Assembly (NCBI RefSeq): GCF_023856365.1
Contig: NC_064539.1
Coordinates: 17,249,519-17,313,518, forward strand
DNA length: 64,000 nt
From: Brienomyrus brachyistius
Taxonomy: Eukaryota > Chordata > Actinopteri > Osteoglossiformes > Mormyridae
Reading direction: 5' to 3'
Shown: piece by piece, positions 22,645 through 34,504 of the stretch
Layout of the letters: each line of letters starts with the position of its first letter
Numbering within the stretch: the stretch's first letter is position 1
The notes under the pieces: generated by a model
The model's database searches: none
What the model saw: the letters and a program-made list of their open reading frames with translations, nothing else
What the model was told of the DNA's origin: nothing
Position numbers and translations under genes: made by a program

Positions 22645-24020
22645 AGGTCGACAACTTCAGAAGAAGGACCCGTTCTAGATCTGTGGCAGGATCTCTCCTG
22701 CTGAGATGGTCAGTTTTCCAGAATTAGGACAACAAGAGGCATTAAGTTCATCTGCTGTCACAACCAGTGAACGATCCTAATGCAGAACGGCTACCACCAA
22801 ATCAGCAGCACCTCTATTCTCCCTCAGCCCTAAATCATTATTGCTGGATTTAACCTCAACTCATTTGCTATGTGAAGTATGTAGCTTGAGGTCCAGCTCA
22901 AAAGATTATCTGGTATCCAACTGGAACTAGCAGTGGCACAGTGATCTTGGAGACAAATTTTCGAAAACTGCCTTGATTTCGGGACCCGCAAATCGATACT
23001 GCAGACGCATCTGGCCTTGGCTGTCTAATGAAGCTGAAAAAGACAATAATCTAAACGTAGTACCCTGAACATGAGAAGTAGAACTTCAGGAAGAGTGGAA
23101 CCTCTGTCATTCACGCCACCTATTTCTGTTGACTTTCCCACGTTAATGTCACTGAGCTCATGCGTCTTCTCATGTTTCTGTGTCTCATTTAAAAGATCTC
23201 AGACCAAATCAGTTTGTCCAAAACCCTCTGGTACTTGTTGATCTTATGGTGATCCTATGCTGAGAAGATGCTGTCAAACTCTTCCAGAGCTGAACTGTGT
23301 GGTTTTTTTTTTTTTTTAAAGTGCAATAGTAACATTTTGCTTTTCTTGTCACCTAATTTCAATAAGATTTCTTGATGGGATAACAGCCCGAATTGTTAGT
23401 GTACCTGAGTGGTCTTGGAGTGTTGGAAGGTTATTTTAAGATATTTATTGGATTGCCAGCCCAACATCCTAGCTATCAGTAGCCATGGCCTTATTTTCTC
23501 AATAACAGCCTGTTGGAGTCCAACTCTTATGTCTTCGAGGAACTGCGTGAATGATTTCTACAGCAGTTTTAGGATTGGTCACCATTTTTAATTGTCACAT
23601 GTATCCAAATAATTTGTATATCTGTTCAGACTGTATTTATGACCTCTAGTCAAAAGTGTGCAAAGCAACTAATATTTCTAATTTATCCATTGTATGCCGT
23701 AGATTTGCCATTCTAATCCAGTTGTAGGTAAGCGCTTCAGTGTATGAATCACGGAAAGAATTCGAGTGATAAGTGATGGAGATCTTGCTCTGACTACAGA
23801 CATCCACCTTTTTTCTTTTCCTTTAACTGTTGTGATTATTTCCCCGAATTCATATTTAATGTATGCAGAATCCTTTTAATGTAGTTCCAAAGCTCTTTCT
23901 ATATAGACCACTGAAAACTTTTGACATAAAGTCCTTCATTTGAAGGAGCCCTGTTGTGTTTCAAAATTGACACTGTAAAATTCTTGGGCAGAATACGAAA
24001 TGAATAAAATATTTTTGCGC
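22645..24020 (+). terminator. SEC16A: SEC16A 3' UTR with polyadenylation signal at 24003-24008
   Basis: After the TAG at 22642-22644 there is about 1.37 kb without a coding signal. It ends in AATAAA at 24003-24008, followed by a T/G-rich stretch. A transcript of this length would have a normal SEC16A 3' UTR. Confidence 0.65.
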
Positions 24021-24379
24021 TCTTGATTATTTTGGTTGATTTGTGTGTCAGACTCTGTGAATGTCAGGTCCACCATTGCATTTGAGGCCTGGTGAGACAA
24101 GGAGCGATTATTTTATTTTGCAGCTTTGCTTGGTGGTTCTGCAAGTTGGGCTGTGGTCACATACCTTAAAGCTGTGGGTTTTCTTCCCACTGTAATAGTG
24201 TGCATGTATTTGTGTCTGTCTACGAAATTTACATAATCATCACATTGTGCAGCATTTAACTTAACTGTATAAGCAGGGTTGTTTGTGTGTCTGGCATGAC
24301 CCGCTTTCAGTCTCACGCTCACACAAGAAATCTTACGGCAAATCTGTATTATTCCATTATTAACCTAAAATTTGCTACA

Positions 24380-24740
24380 TTGGCTGGTCTCTCCCTTAGA
24401 GAGAGGGTGAGAGGCTCAGTCATTCGGGAGGGACTCGGAGTAGAGCCACTACTCCTCCGCATCGAGGGGAGCCAGATGAGGTGGCTCGGGCATCTGAGTA
24501 GGATGCCTCCTGGACGCCTCCCTGGTGAGGTGTTCTGGGCATGTCCCACTGGAAGGAGGCCTCGTGGAAGATGCAGGACATGCTGGAGGGACTATGTCTC
24601 CCGGCTGGCCTGGGAACGCCTCGGGACTCCCCCGGAAGAGCTGGACGAAGTGGCCGGGGAGAGGGAAGTCTGGGTTTCCCTGCTTAGACTGCTGCTTCTG
24701 CGACCCGACCTGGAAAAGCGGTAGGAGATGGATTAGCTAC
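24380..24740 (+). mobile_element. LINE ORF2 C-terminal remnant
   Basis: The frame at 24287-24724 encodes a stretch ordinary in fish retrotransposon ORF2 tails: MRWLGHLSRMPPGRLPGEVF, then GRRPRGR, then WRDYVSRLAWERLG and PEELDEVAGEREVW. It ends in GAAAAGCGGTAGGAGATGG, the kind of 3' end that in related copies continues as GATG repeats. The upstream reverse transcriptase is missing. It lies between SEC16A and INPP5E. Confidence 0.8.
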
Positions 24741-26003
24741 ATTATAAGTGTTGGGGTAGTTTGCAAACCCTACAGGCAATTTACCATATAATACCATTGT
24801 TACATGCATGTAAACTGACCACAGTTGGCAACCCTGTATCAGTTAAATCCGAATTCTCCCCATAACAGATTGTGAGAAGTTGAAAGGACCCTGTAACTTT
24901 AACTAAGGTATATCTTGGCGGGTTTATAAATACGATTCCATTAAACTTTTACTGTTGATTATTAATTCGAATACGTTGCAATTTCAGTTGGGTTAGGAAT
25001 CACGTTGCTCCTCCACTAGAAAGGGGGCGCTGTGTAAACCCCGAAGCGCGCTTCCGGCACTGCTGATGTCTTTCCTTGGTAACGAGTGCTCCCGTTGCTA
25101 AGGAAGTGATTCATTTGCGATGTATGTATTATCTAAAGCAAAAAAAGAAAACAAGCACTCTATTGTTTAATTTTGTAGAATAGCGTGCTAATATTACTCT
25201 CATTTGAATGAACAACACATGTAATTAAGTGCTTCCTTAACACGAACTTTTGGTAAGCGGTAATACATCGGCTCTAAATTAAGCGGACAGAAAGGGCATT
25301 TAAATAACCGGCTTCTATTAGTTTTCGTAAGGGGAAAACACGGCTTTTTGTTAATAGCGAATCAATGTACTCGTCTATTATTTATTTATACCAAGTTAAA
25401 GCCGCTTGGTGCGTTTGTAACGTCAGATTTAGGTCTCCCTTTCTTTTTGTCTCTCGAGTACGCTACCAAGCTAACTGTAATGGAACATAGCTAGCCGGCT
25501 CTGAAACACAGATTATTGATATTACACATGTGGTTTTAGACTGTTTCTTTTATCTGAATGGTTAAGTGCAAATAGTAATCGAATTATCAAAATGCATGCA
25601 TAATGTATAACGATTATTGATAAGGGGAGCCATTTTTCGTATAGTTAATTAGATCTTAAATTGATTAAATTGTTTGTTTTTATATTGTAATTTTAACGGT
25701 AACCTGGTCCATATATCGTGTGCATGGCCCTAATAATATCGTGCATTTTCCAAGCATTTACACCAACTTGGACTTATTTTGATTATTTTAGCTAACGCTA
25801 TTTATGATGTTTGCACATATTTAACTATTGTCCTTTTATAATACACATTTACAATTTAACAGCCTACCGTATTAACAGTTGACGAGTCGTCGCCCTGAAA
25901 CAGCAACGAATGATGCCGCGTTAACACCTTCCTACTGCGATAAATGTGCACAGGCTGTAGTATTATTATGAGTAATTTGTAACGGGGCTGCGATGTGCTG
26001 GAG
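24741..26003 (+). promoter_or_regulatory. SEC16A-INPP5E spacer and INPP5E promoter region
   Basis: The spacer is AT-rich apart from a GC-richer patch at about 25015-25105, roughly 0.9 kb before the INPP5E start codon. That patch contains two opposed CCTTGGTAAC-like sequences (25074-25083 and 25094-25103) resembling RFX half-sites. The transcription start of INPP5E cannot be fixed from sequence alone. Confidence 0.35.
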
Positions 26004-29000
26004 ATGAGAATGAACACTTTGAACGGAGTATGGTCAGGAGGAACACCCGAAGGGGAGGGCACTGGAAGATCGCGCAGTGGGCAGCGGTCTGAGAAGTCTT
26101 GCACAGATGATGAGGAGACTTCCAATGACGCCCTTCGCTTCCCTGCCGACGAGGTGGACAATGGAGGTAATGCCAACTCTTCTTCACCACTACATCAGCA
26201 TCTCCCGAAGCCGCCCAGTCTAATGAAAACCAGTAAAAACTCATCACTGGAGGCCAATGTGAAAAGGAGGAGAATAAAGCCGCTTAAAACAAGCCAGGAG
26301 AGTCTGACAGACCGGACAGGGACCGGATCTTCATCAGACTCCCTTCAGGATGATGTCTTGGGCCCACCTACTTTTGATGGCTCTGCTCGGTCTCCGAGCA
26401 GACAGTGGTCCATAGACGGGAGCCTTACGGACATGCCAGTCAGTCTCTGCCCGCCCAGAGACCGCGGGGGCAGCTTGTCGGATCCTGACAAAAAGAGCTT
26501 CAAAAACTGCGAACCAACATTGAACAGCGCTGCCTCCTCCAAGATCCGCCTGTCTCCAATACATCCCTCAGGGCCCATGCCTGCAGTGGAGCTCTGCACT
26601 GCTTCCACATCCTTAAGAACGGCTAATCGCATTGACAGGGATTGCGTGGATTATGGCGACACAAGGAGAACAGGACCGGAATGCCTACACAGGAACCTCA
26701 GTGACAGCCGCTTATTAGAGACCATGGTGTCTGATAACACCTCCCTCAACTCCATGAAGTCTACCTCCAGTGTGCTCAACCCCATCCGACCCAGAGACGT
26801 AAGAAACAGGTCTGTTAAAGCTTTCGCCGCTCATTGTAATCCCTGGTGCTTAATGTAGGGCCCTTTCACCTTTTGTGGAAGTTTTAAACTTGTACAATTC
26901 CAGTTTCCTGGTAGGAAACTGAACAGGCTGAATTTTTGTCTTGAAATTTGTAGAATCAAACACTTAAGGAATTTGTTCATTTGTACTATAGAACTAGCAT
27001 TGAACAGAGCTTCATACTTGTAAATTTACATGAAGATATATATAAATGATTAGAGGAAACTGTTAATAAAAAAGAGGAGAAGAATAACATGTTTAGTGTG
27101 AGGATCTGGTGGGGATTAATTCTCATTCATTCACAGCAAAATGTGGACAAAGTAATGACTGAGTCTTTGGCTCTCACACTATGCTGTGTTCATTTAGGAG
27201 CTTTCTGGAGGGTAGCGTTTTGGGACACGGTGCACTGCTTGGGGCCGACGAACTGGACCGATATTTTCCAGAGAGGCGACTGGGAATTTACATTGCCACT
27301 TGGAACATGCAAGGGGAGAAGGTGAGCCAGGTTTTCACATGGCCTGTTCTTCTCAGGACAGCTACACCACCTAGGAAATGAATTATATCATCTCAGTACG
27401 TTCTGGTCCACAGGGGCTCCCTGCCGATCTGGATGACCTTTTGCTCCCTACAGACTCAGAATTTGCTCAGGACGTCTACGTTATTGGAGTCCAGGAGGGC
27501 TGTGCTGACAGGTGCTGTAATACATTAACTGATTTGCGGCCATTAAAAATTATTTTTTAAAGATATCCAGAGTTAAACCGGCAGACGTTTTTTGAATTGT
27601 GGCTTATGTATGTGTCTTTCTGTCTCAGCAGGAGAGAATGGGAAACCCGTCTTCAGGAAACACTGGGCCCTTACTATGTCATGCTAAACGCGGCCACTCA
27701 TGGGGTGCTTTACCTTTCTGTCTTTATTAGAAGGGACCTCGTCTGGTTCTGTTCAGGTGCGAGTCAGAAAGCCACCAAGTTGCAGTGTTTCAGTGAAACA
27801 GCTCTCTGTGCTGAAGCTTCCATGTTGTGACCTTGTCCCATGGCAGAGGTGGAACACGCCACGGTCACCACGCGCATCATCTCCCAGATCAAGACCAAGG
27901 GCGCCGTCGGAATCTGCCTGACCTTCTTCGGCACCTCGTTCCTCTTCATTACCTCCCACTTCACCTGTGAGTGTGATTTCCTGCTCTCAAGGCGTGACGC
28001 TGTCACATGGTCCGCAGACACGTTCCTCAAAGATTCCCGCATAACCTTCTGTAGACATGTCATCAAAATCCCACATTTTATTAACCTGTTTAATCCAAAC
28101 GATTTCCTTGCCATGGGGGAGCATGAAGGAATTAAATTGCTCTGGTCATGTGACAATTGCACTAGCAACATAACATTGCAAATATACCATCTGGCTAGCC
28201 TTTGCTTTTATCTACCGGGAGTTTTTTGGGCACTCAGACAACAAGTGGTGACAGTTGTGGCTGGTGACATTAAATGGGTCAGGATTAAGTGTCATTTGTA
28301 GGAGCTTTTGTTTATTATGTAAACTCTGCCATTTCTGTTCTGTTCAAGCTGGAGATGCCAAAGTATATGAGAGAATTCTGGACTATAACAAGATCATTGA
28401 AGCCCTTGCCCTTCCCAGAAGCCTTCCTGACACCAACCCTTATCGCTCCACTTCCTGTGAGTACGACAGGCTCTCAGGATAACCTGCCATGGTGGGTCTT
28501 CTGTGAGGATTAACACCGCGTTCTGATTTTTGCAGCGGACGTGACGACTAGATTTGACGAAGTGTTCTGGTTCGGGGACTTCAACTTCCGTCTGGAAAAG
28601 GATCGTGAGGGAGTGGAAGTCATCCTGAAAGAGCTGCAATCGGACCGGGGTCCATTGCTGCAGTACGACCAGCTCGCTAAGGAAATGCGGGATGGTATGT
28701 TGGCTCATTAGCGTAAACGTGCAGTATAGGAATCCGTGTGCAGGACATTACCTTCTGAGAAGGAGACATTAGCACGGTTTTGTTCCATGGACATTTACGT
28801 TATTATGTCATTAAGATTAATCATTCGGCCTTCATTACTGTTAATCACTGCTCAGCGTCTAATTTTCCATGAGAAGTACAACCCTGTTTCCAAAAAAGTT
28901 GGGACGCTGTGTAAAATGTAATTAAACGGAATGCAATGATTTGCAAATCATATAAACCCGTATTTAATTGAAAATAGACAAAAAGACAACAAATCATCTG

Positions 29001-31084
29001 TTGAAACAGTGAGATTTTATTGTTTTATGACAAATATATCAAATACATGATCAATTTGAATTTGATGACAGTAACACATAAAAAAATTTTTTTTAAAAAA
29101 CTGGGAAAGTTGTGTGATGCTAAAACAAAACACCTGGTAGGATGTCTCACAACTAATTAGGTTAATTGGCAACAAGTCAGTAAGATTATTGGGAACATCC
29201 CAGAGAGACAGAGTCTGTGCAGTGAAGCTGGCGAGAGGAGAATGTGCGCGCGCGGGGGGGAATGTGTGCGCGCGGGGGGGAATGTGTGCGCGCGGGGGGG
29301 AATGTGTGCGCGCGTGGGGGAATGTGTGCGCGCGTGGGGGAATGTGTGCGCGCGGGGGGGAATGTGTGCGCGCGGGGGGGAATGTGTGCGCGCGTGGGGG
29401 AATGTGTGCGCGCGGGGGGGAATGTGTGCGCGCGGGGGGGAATGTGTGCGCGCGGGGGGGAATGTGTGCGCGCGTGGGGGAATGTGTGCGCGCGTGGGGG
29501 AATGTGTGCGCGCGGGGGGGAATGTGTGCGCGCGGGGGGGAATGTGTGCGCGCGTGGGGGAATGTGTGCGCGCGGGGGGGGAATGTGTGCGCGCGGGGGG
29601 GGAATGTGTGCGCGCGGGGGGGAATGTGTGCGCGCGTGGGGGAATGTGTGCGCGCGGGGGGGAATGTGCGCGCGCGGGGGGGGGAATGTGCGCGCGCGGG
29701 GGGGAATGTGCGCGCGCGGGGGGGGAATGTGCGCGCGCGTGGGGGAATGTGCGCGCGCGTGGGGGAATGTGCGCGCGCGTGGGGGAATGTGCGCGCGCGG
29801 GGGGGGAATGTGCGCGCGCGGGGGGGAATGTGCGCGCGCGGGGGGGAATGTGCGCGCGCGTGGGGGAATGTGCGCGCGCGTGGGGGAATGTGCGCGCGCG
29901 GGGGGGAATGTGCGCGCGCGGGGGGGAATGTGCAGCCTCTGCCTGCACAGCGCCAGTTTCATGTTTACCTTTTCTTAATCACCTCATCTGAAAATTCACA
30001 GCCGCTTTATAATTTCACTAATTGTTGAATTAAAGAACATGACCGGTATGCTAAAATTCAAGGTGGCCTTGATCCAGCCTATTAGACTACAGTGAATGGC
30101 CATTAAATGACATGAAGCTCTTCCTGCTCTGCTGTAGGTTCCATCTTTAAAGGATTCCAGGAAGCACCGATAAACTTCCTGCCCACCTACAAGTTTGACA
30201 TTGGCTGTGATGTTTACGATACAACTTCAAAGAAACGAATTCCCTCCTATACGGTAAGTGGTGTAATATTCCTGTCTTAAAGGGCGGCCACACTAGACCA
30301 ACAGAAGAGGGCGTGGCACAGGGTATGACGTTTCGTTTCAGGGCAGTGTTGGTGCAGTGAAGTTAATAAGGGATGCAGTGATCCCCCACCCCTGAGCTAT
30401 GCAAATTTATGGGTCAAAGTTCAATTAAGATGAAATGGGCACAAAATCACTCTGCTACAGGAAGTGAAGAATCTGATTTTCGCATCACACAGATATAGTG
30501 GAAGTGGATGAGGCCAGTGTGGCTGCAGCTTTACTTATTCCTGGGGTCACATGTGCTCTCTTTCATTCTGCAGTATATTTCTTCGCCCCGCTGATAATGT
30601 TTTATCCCCAAGGAGATGTCTGTAGTAACCCCATTGCATCTCGTGTTCCTTGGTGTAGGACCGTGTTCTGTTTCGGAGCAGGCAAAAGGACGATATAACT
30701 GTAGTGAAGTACAGCTGCTGTTCGTCCATCAGGACATCCGATCACCGCCCTGTCATCGGGATTTTCCAGGTCAAACTTCGCCCTGGAAGAGACAAGTGAG
30801 TAACAGACCCGCATCTTCTGCATAGCAGGATGTAGATTTATGAAGCTGAGGATGTGATTTTGTGTTTGTTACTGCAAAGGTGAAGCGTTTGTGCATCCAG
30901 CATCCACCATAGATATCTAAGCGCTTTCCGACTGGTTCCCTTGTCTTCCAGCATTCCGCTTGGGGCCGGCCAGTTCGACAGGGAGCTGTACTTGGAGGGC
31001 ATCCGCAGGAGGATCAGCAGGGAGCTGAAGAGGAGGGAGGCCATGAAGAGCCAGAAAAACAGCACCGTCTGCTCCGTCTCCTGA
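26004..31084 (+). CDS. INPP5E: INPP5E, inositol polyphosphate 5-phosphatase (ciliary)
   Basis: INPP5E removes the 5-phosphate from PI(4,5)P2 and PI(3,4,5)P3 and controls phosphoinositides of the primary cilium; its loss causes Joubert-type ciliopathy in people. Exons: 26004-26809, 27198-27321, 27414-27511, 27632-27756, 27847-27966, 28349-28456, 28536-28694, 30138-30253, 30659-30795 and 30952-31084. All phases agree, giving 641 residues (human 644). The first ~270 residues are low-complexity. The catalytic domain shows [26 protein letters not shown], the signature [18 protein letters not shown] and SDHRPV. The C-terminus is CSVS, a farnesylation CaaX box as in mammals. ATG 26004 is used, and a second in-frame ATG at 26010 is possible. 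Intron 7 (28695-30137) holds a transposon end and a large minisatellite. Confidence 0.96.
28876..29225. mobile_element. Tc1/mariner transposon end, truncated
   Basis: The sequence starting TACAACCCTGTTTCC and continuing AAAGTTGGGACGCTGTG is the terminal inverted repeat region of a common fish Tc1/mariner family. The opposite end of the same family occurs, reversed, at 49780-49850. Here the element breaks off after about 350 bp and runs straight into the 20-bp minisatellite. Confidence 0.75.
29239..29932 (+). repeat. 20-bp minisatellite with alternating CG and G runs, about 35 copies
   Basis: The unit AATGTGTGCGCGCGGGGGGG repeats about 35 times in INPP5E intron 7, with two main variants (G-run versus GTGGGGG, and GTGTGCG versus GTGCGCG). 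The alternating purine-pyrimidine half is Z-DNA-prone, and the G6-7 runs are quadruplex-prone. Three forward and two reverse open frames of 244-279 codons through it are repeat artefacts. Confidence 0.95.
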
Positions 31085-34000
31085 GCAAAGGGACCGGAGT
31101 GACTCCGCACGTGGAAGATCGGCATATCGCAGGCAAAGAAGAGCAGCAGATGATCTCAGCCATGGAGGTTGCAAAGGAAGAGAGACTCTTCAGTGAGGAC
31201 AGCTGCTGTGCTGCACACCGCAGAAGCCAAAGGACCTTGGTGTTTGGAAGAGCTGGTCCTCTGCTTACACTGCCAGCCGACCTTTGCGACTCACTCCTCC
31301 ACAGAACTGCTTCGACCTCAATGTCTTCTCATTAACTTCCATTAGGATGACCAGGTAGTCCCTGTCATGTGGACACGTTGCTTTGCGTTTAACAAACTGT
31401 TTTAAAACTGAAAGGCTCCTTTGCTTGGCTATTTAGTTTTTGTGCTTTCACTGGTGTGTTTCCTTGATTGAAATATTCATCCAACCATTTCGTATTAACA
31501 TTACTGTCACATAGATGAATATAGGAGACTGACCAATCAGCACACAGGAAGAACTGTGTGCATAAGTGAAATCCAGGTCCTTTTGATTGAAAAGGTAGCT
31601 TACAAACCGTGTCCCAGCCGAAAGTGTCCTCCCTGACATGGGTTATCTGGTCACCTTATTTACATATTTAATCAGCCTTACACTAATGCATGTAGATGCT
31701 GTACATTAATGTTTCCTACATTCACGTTTAACCAGCACGGTGAATGTGTATTACGTTTGTCTCTTATTTGGTTCCAGTGACTCGCGTTTTGGAGATCACT
31801 GGGCTAATTTCCTGTTTTTCCAAGTGGACTCGACTATTTATCCTACTGGACATTCCTAGCAGTATTTGCTGAGGACCAAAGTTAAAAGGGAATCAGAGCC
31901 TGGGCCAGTTTCCCCATGTGAGACCAGCCATCGTGATGATGTCATTGCCTTAAAGGTCTGCCTTGGTAACATACCCAATGTCATTCACCAGTGGCAGGGC
32001 CTTTGATACACCCAGTGTAATGTCTGTCCATCCATTACCCTGTTCAGGGTCACAAGGGGGCCTGGGCAGGGAACAAACCAGGATGGGGCACCAAGCCATC
32101 ACAGGGCACACTGACAAACCGGGCACACTCACACACCAGTCACTCACACACCATTCACTCACACCTATGGGCAATTTGGTAACTCCAATTAACCTCAGCA
32201 TGTCTTTGGACTGTGAGGTAAACCCAGTGGAAACCCCATGACAACACAGGAAGAACATGCAAACTCCGCACACATGGGGCCATTGGGGAGACTCGAACCT
32301 GGGTCCCAGAGGGGTGAGGCAGCAGTGCTAACCACTGCACCACCATGAAGCAGCTAGATCAATTAAAACCATATTTATACAACAGGAGCAGTGGCCGCTG
32401 AAGAGCTTTTCCTTAATGACATCAGCGATACATTGTCTTTTTAATCAACTGCTACTGTGAGCTTAAAGGTTACTAACTGTGCCTTTGACATTTCTCACTG
32501 ACAGCTGTGAAGGACAAAAGCATTTTCTACCAATTCTTTCCACTGTATTTACAGTCCAGAAAAAGATGTAGCCATTGAGCTTTGAATACTTTGACTCCAA
32601 AAAAAATAGCTTTTGTAACGTTTTCGATTTTATCCATCTCGCCTTTATTCAGCCTTAACCAAACATCTCAGCCGCCATAAATGAACGGTGAATATGACAT
32701 TGCTGCAGAAATGATACCTGCCTGCAGCTTTTAATGAAAGTACTGCACGCAAAAGTCCTCAAAATTGTGTACTAATTGTAATTTTAACATGTAATTAATT
32801 GTACACATAATAAACAGACCCTGATATCAGTGTAATAATATACAAAATATATGAAGAAATAAAACAGCTACCAAAATTTTTGTGAATTTCAAAAGGTCTG
32901 GTACTTCTGCCTGTGAGATTAAATGAACTCGGTCATATGCAAAACACCTTCGCAAGATTGACTGTCGATCTCGGACAAAATGAGAGCTCATTCCTGCAAA
33001 TACTGTATTTACCTAAAAAAACAGCCATTTGAGACTATCAGTGAAAAATAATTGCTGACACTCTAGCATCCTAAGAGAAAATTTCACGATTCTTCCACTG
33101 ACTGATGACCTACAAATTCCAGCGTTTAATCACACTTTAAATTACATAAATTGGACAATGATTTTGCTGTCTGTCACCCAACTTCCTTGGATGTGGCTGT
33201 GCTGTTACTCTGCTGCAGCAGCAAATCTGATATATTTACCTGCAGGTATTGCGATCATTTGCAATGGTGCAATTTGATCTGTGTATATCCATACAGCCTG
33301 CAAAAAAACTATGTTTTTCTGTATAGGGTGAGACGAAAATGAAAACAGATATCTGTCTATATTATGCGAATTAATTTCTAGGCCAGCGCAGTGGTGCCAC
33401 TAACTGTCTGGGTTAGGTAACTGCAGGGAGGCATTGCTCATCATCCAAGTAGGAGCAGCTTACTAAACCCTGCGTGGTCCACGGTGTGTACAGGCAGGCT
33501 GGCTATAAAGCTAACAGGCAATTTTATCCAAAGCGACAAACGATTGAGAGATCAGGGTCAGCCGACCACGTGATTTGAACCGGCGACCTTTCGCGCGCAC
33601 TCACACCCCTCACATTCCTGCTGCTGCAAGGTTCAGCTCAAGCATTGATGCTGTATCTCGGCACATAGTATGCTAAATCGTACCTGTGCGTCCTGGGACA
33701 GGCTCCAGGCCCCTGAAGGTCATGTCCAGGGTAGGAGTTTGGAAGATGGGTGTAAGGATTTCAAGAGACAAAAGCAGCTGTAAATCTGATCAATCACAAC
33801 ACCACACACACCCACCAACAAATAAAAACATCATTTAAAACAATTTATTTTACATATTAACAAATCAACACAATAAATCAATAAATGACAAAGAAACACC
33901 TAATACAACATGTTTTACATAGACCCAGTGCAACATAACCATCATGCTACAACAACAAAAATCAGGTTAATTTAGGAGATGCGTTGCACATTAAATATGC

Positions 34001-34504
34001 TTTTGTGATCTACTGTACATTCAAAAGGAATTTGATACATTAAAATCATACAGATCCACACCCAGACATCCAGTGCATCCAGACATCCAGAAATTCCTTT
34101 CAGGGGATGAATGTGTGCTGGAATCCCTCGCAGGCGATATACTGCAGTCTGGGAATGACTATTGTTTTCCACTCAGGCTTTCTGCTTTATTACAGCTCTT
34201 CAAAATGCATGACATTTATAACAAAAAATGTTAAAATCATGTCAGTATCAAAGAATTTAGAAATTTGCCGAAACCAAGATTACACAAAAAAAATCAAGCA
34301 GCAATATTAAAATTAAACTCAAAACTTTATCTCTCATAAATGAGACAATGCAATAAAAATCAAAAATGCAAATTAGTAACCGTTGAGGATTGTTGGCAAT
34401 TTTTAACAGCGGACATTTGACACTTAAGACTTGCACCAAAAAGCTATTTAAGGTTCAGCCAAAATCTGGGGCTCCTTTAACACACTGGGTAGAAGCTGCA
34501 TCAC
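31085..34504. other. INPP5E 3' UTR and spacer to the MLLE gene
   Basis: The first part after the INPP5E stop is presumably 3' UTR, but I see no AATAAA close by. The rest is AT-rich. It contains a minus-strand SINE (32026-32350), possible SINE scraps near 33530-33750, and candidate AATAAA signals on the minus strand (TTTATT at 34186-34191) that could end the MLLE gene. No protein gene is recognised. Confidence 0.45.
32026..32350 (-). mobile_element. tRNA-derived SINE
   Basis: On the minus strand the element opens with TGGTGCAGTGGTTAGCACTG, which holds a pol III A box. It continues through GGGACCCAGGTTCGAGTCTC with a B box, then the segment GGAGTTTGCATGTTCTTCC typical of fish SINEs. It ends around a GGGTAATGGATGGACAGAC tail. 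Confidence 0.85.

Noticed and set aside
24287..24724. A host gene of 145 codons
   Set aside because: The sequence matches the C-terminal tail of fish non-LTR retrotransposon ORF2 and lacks the upstream domains.
25012..25031. CTCF site in the INPP5E promoter (CCACTAGAAAGGGGGCGC)
   Set aside because: The two halves of the motif are separated by extra bases, so the match to the core is poor.
29157..30028. Five overlapping open frames of 244-279 codons on both strands
   Set aside because: They arise from the 20-bp minisatellite in INPP5E intron 7, encode only short repeated peptides and have no splice or start context.
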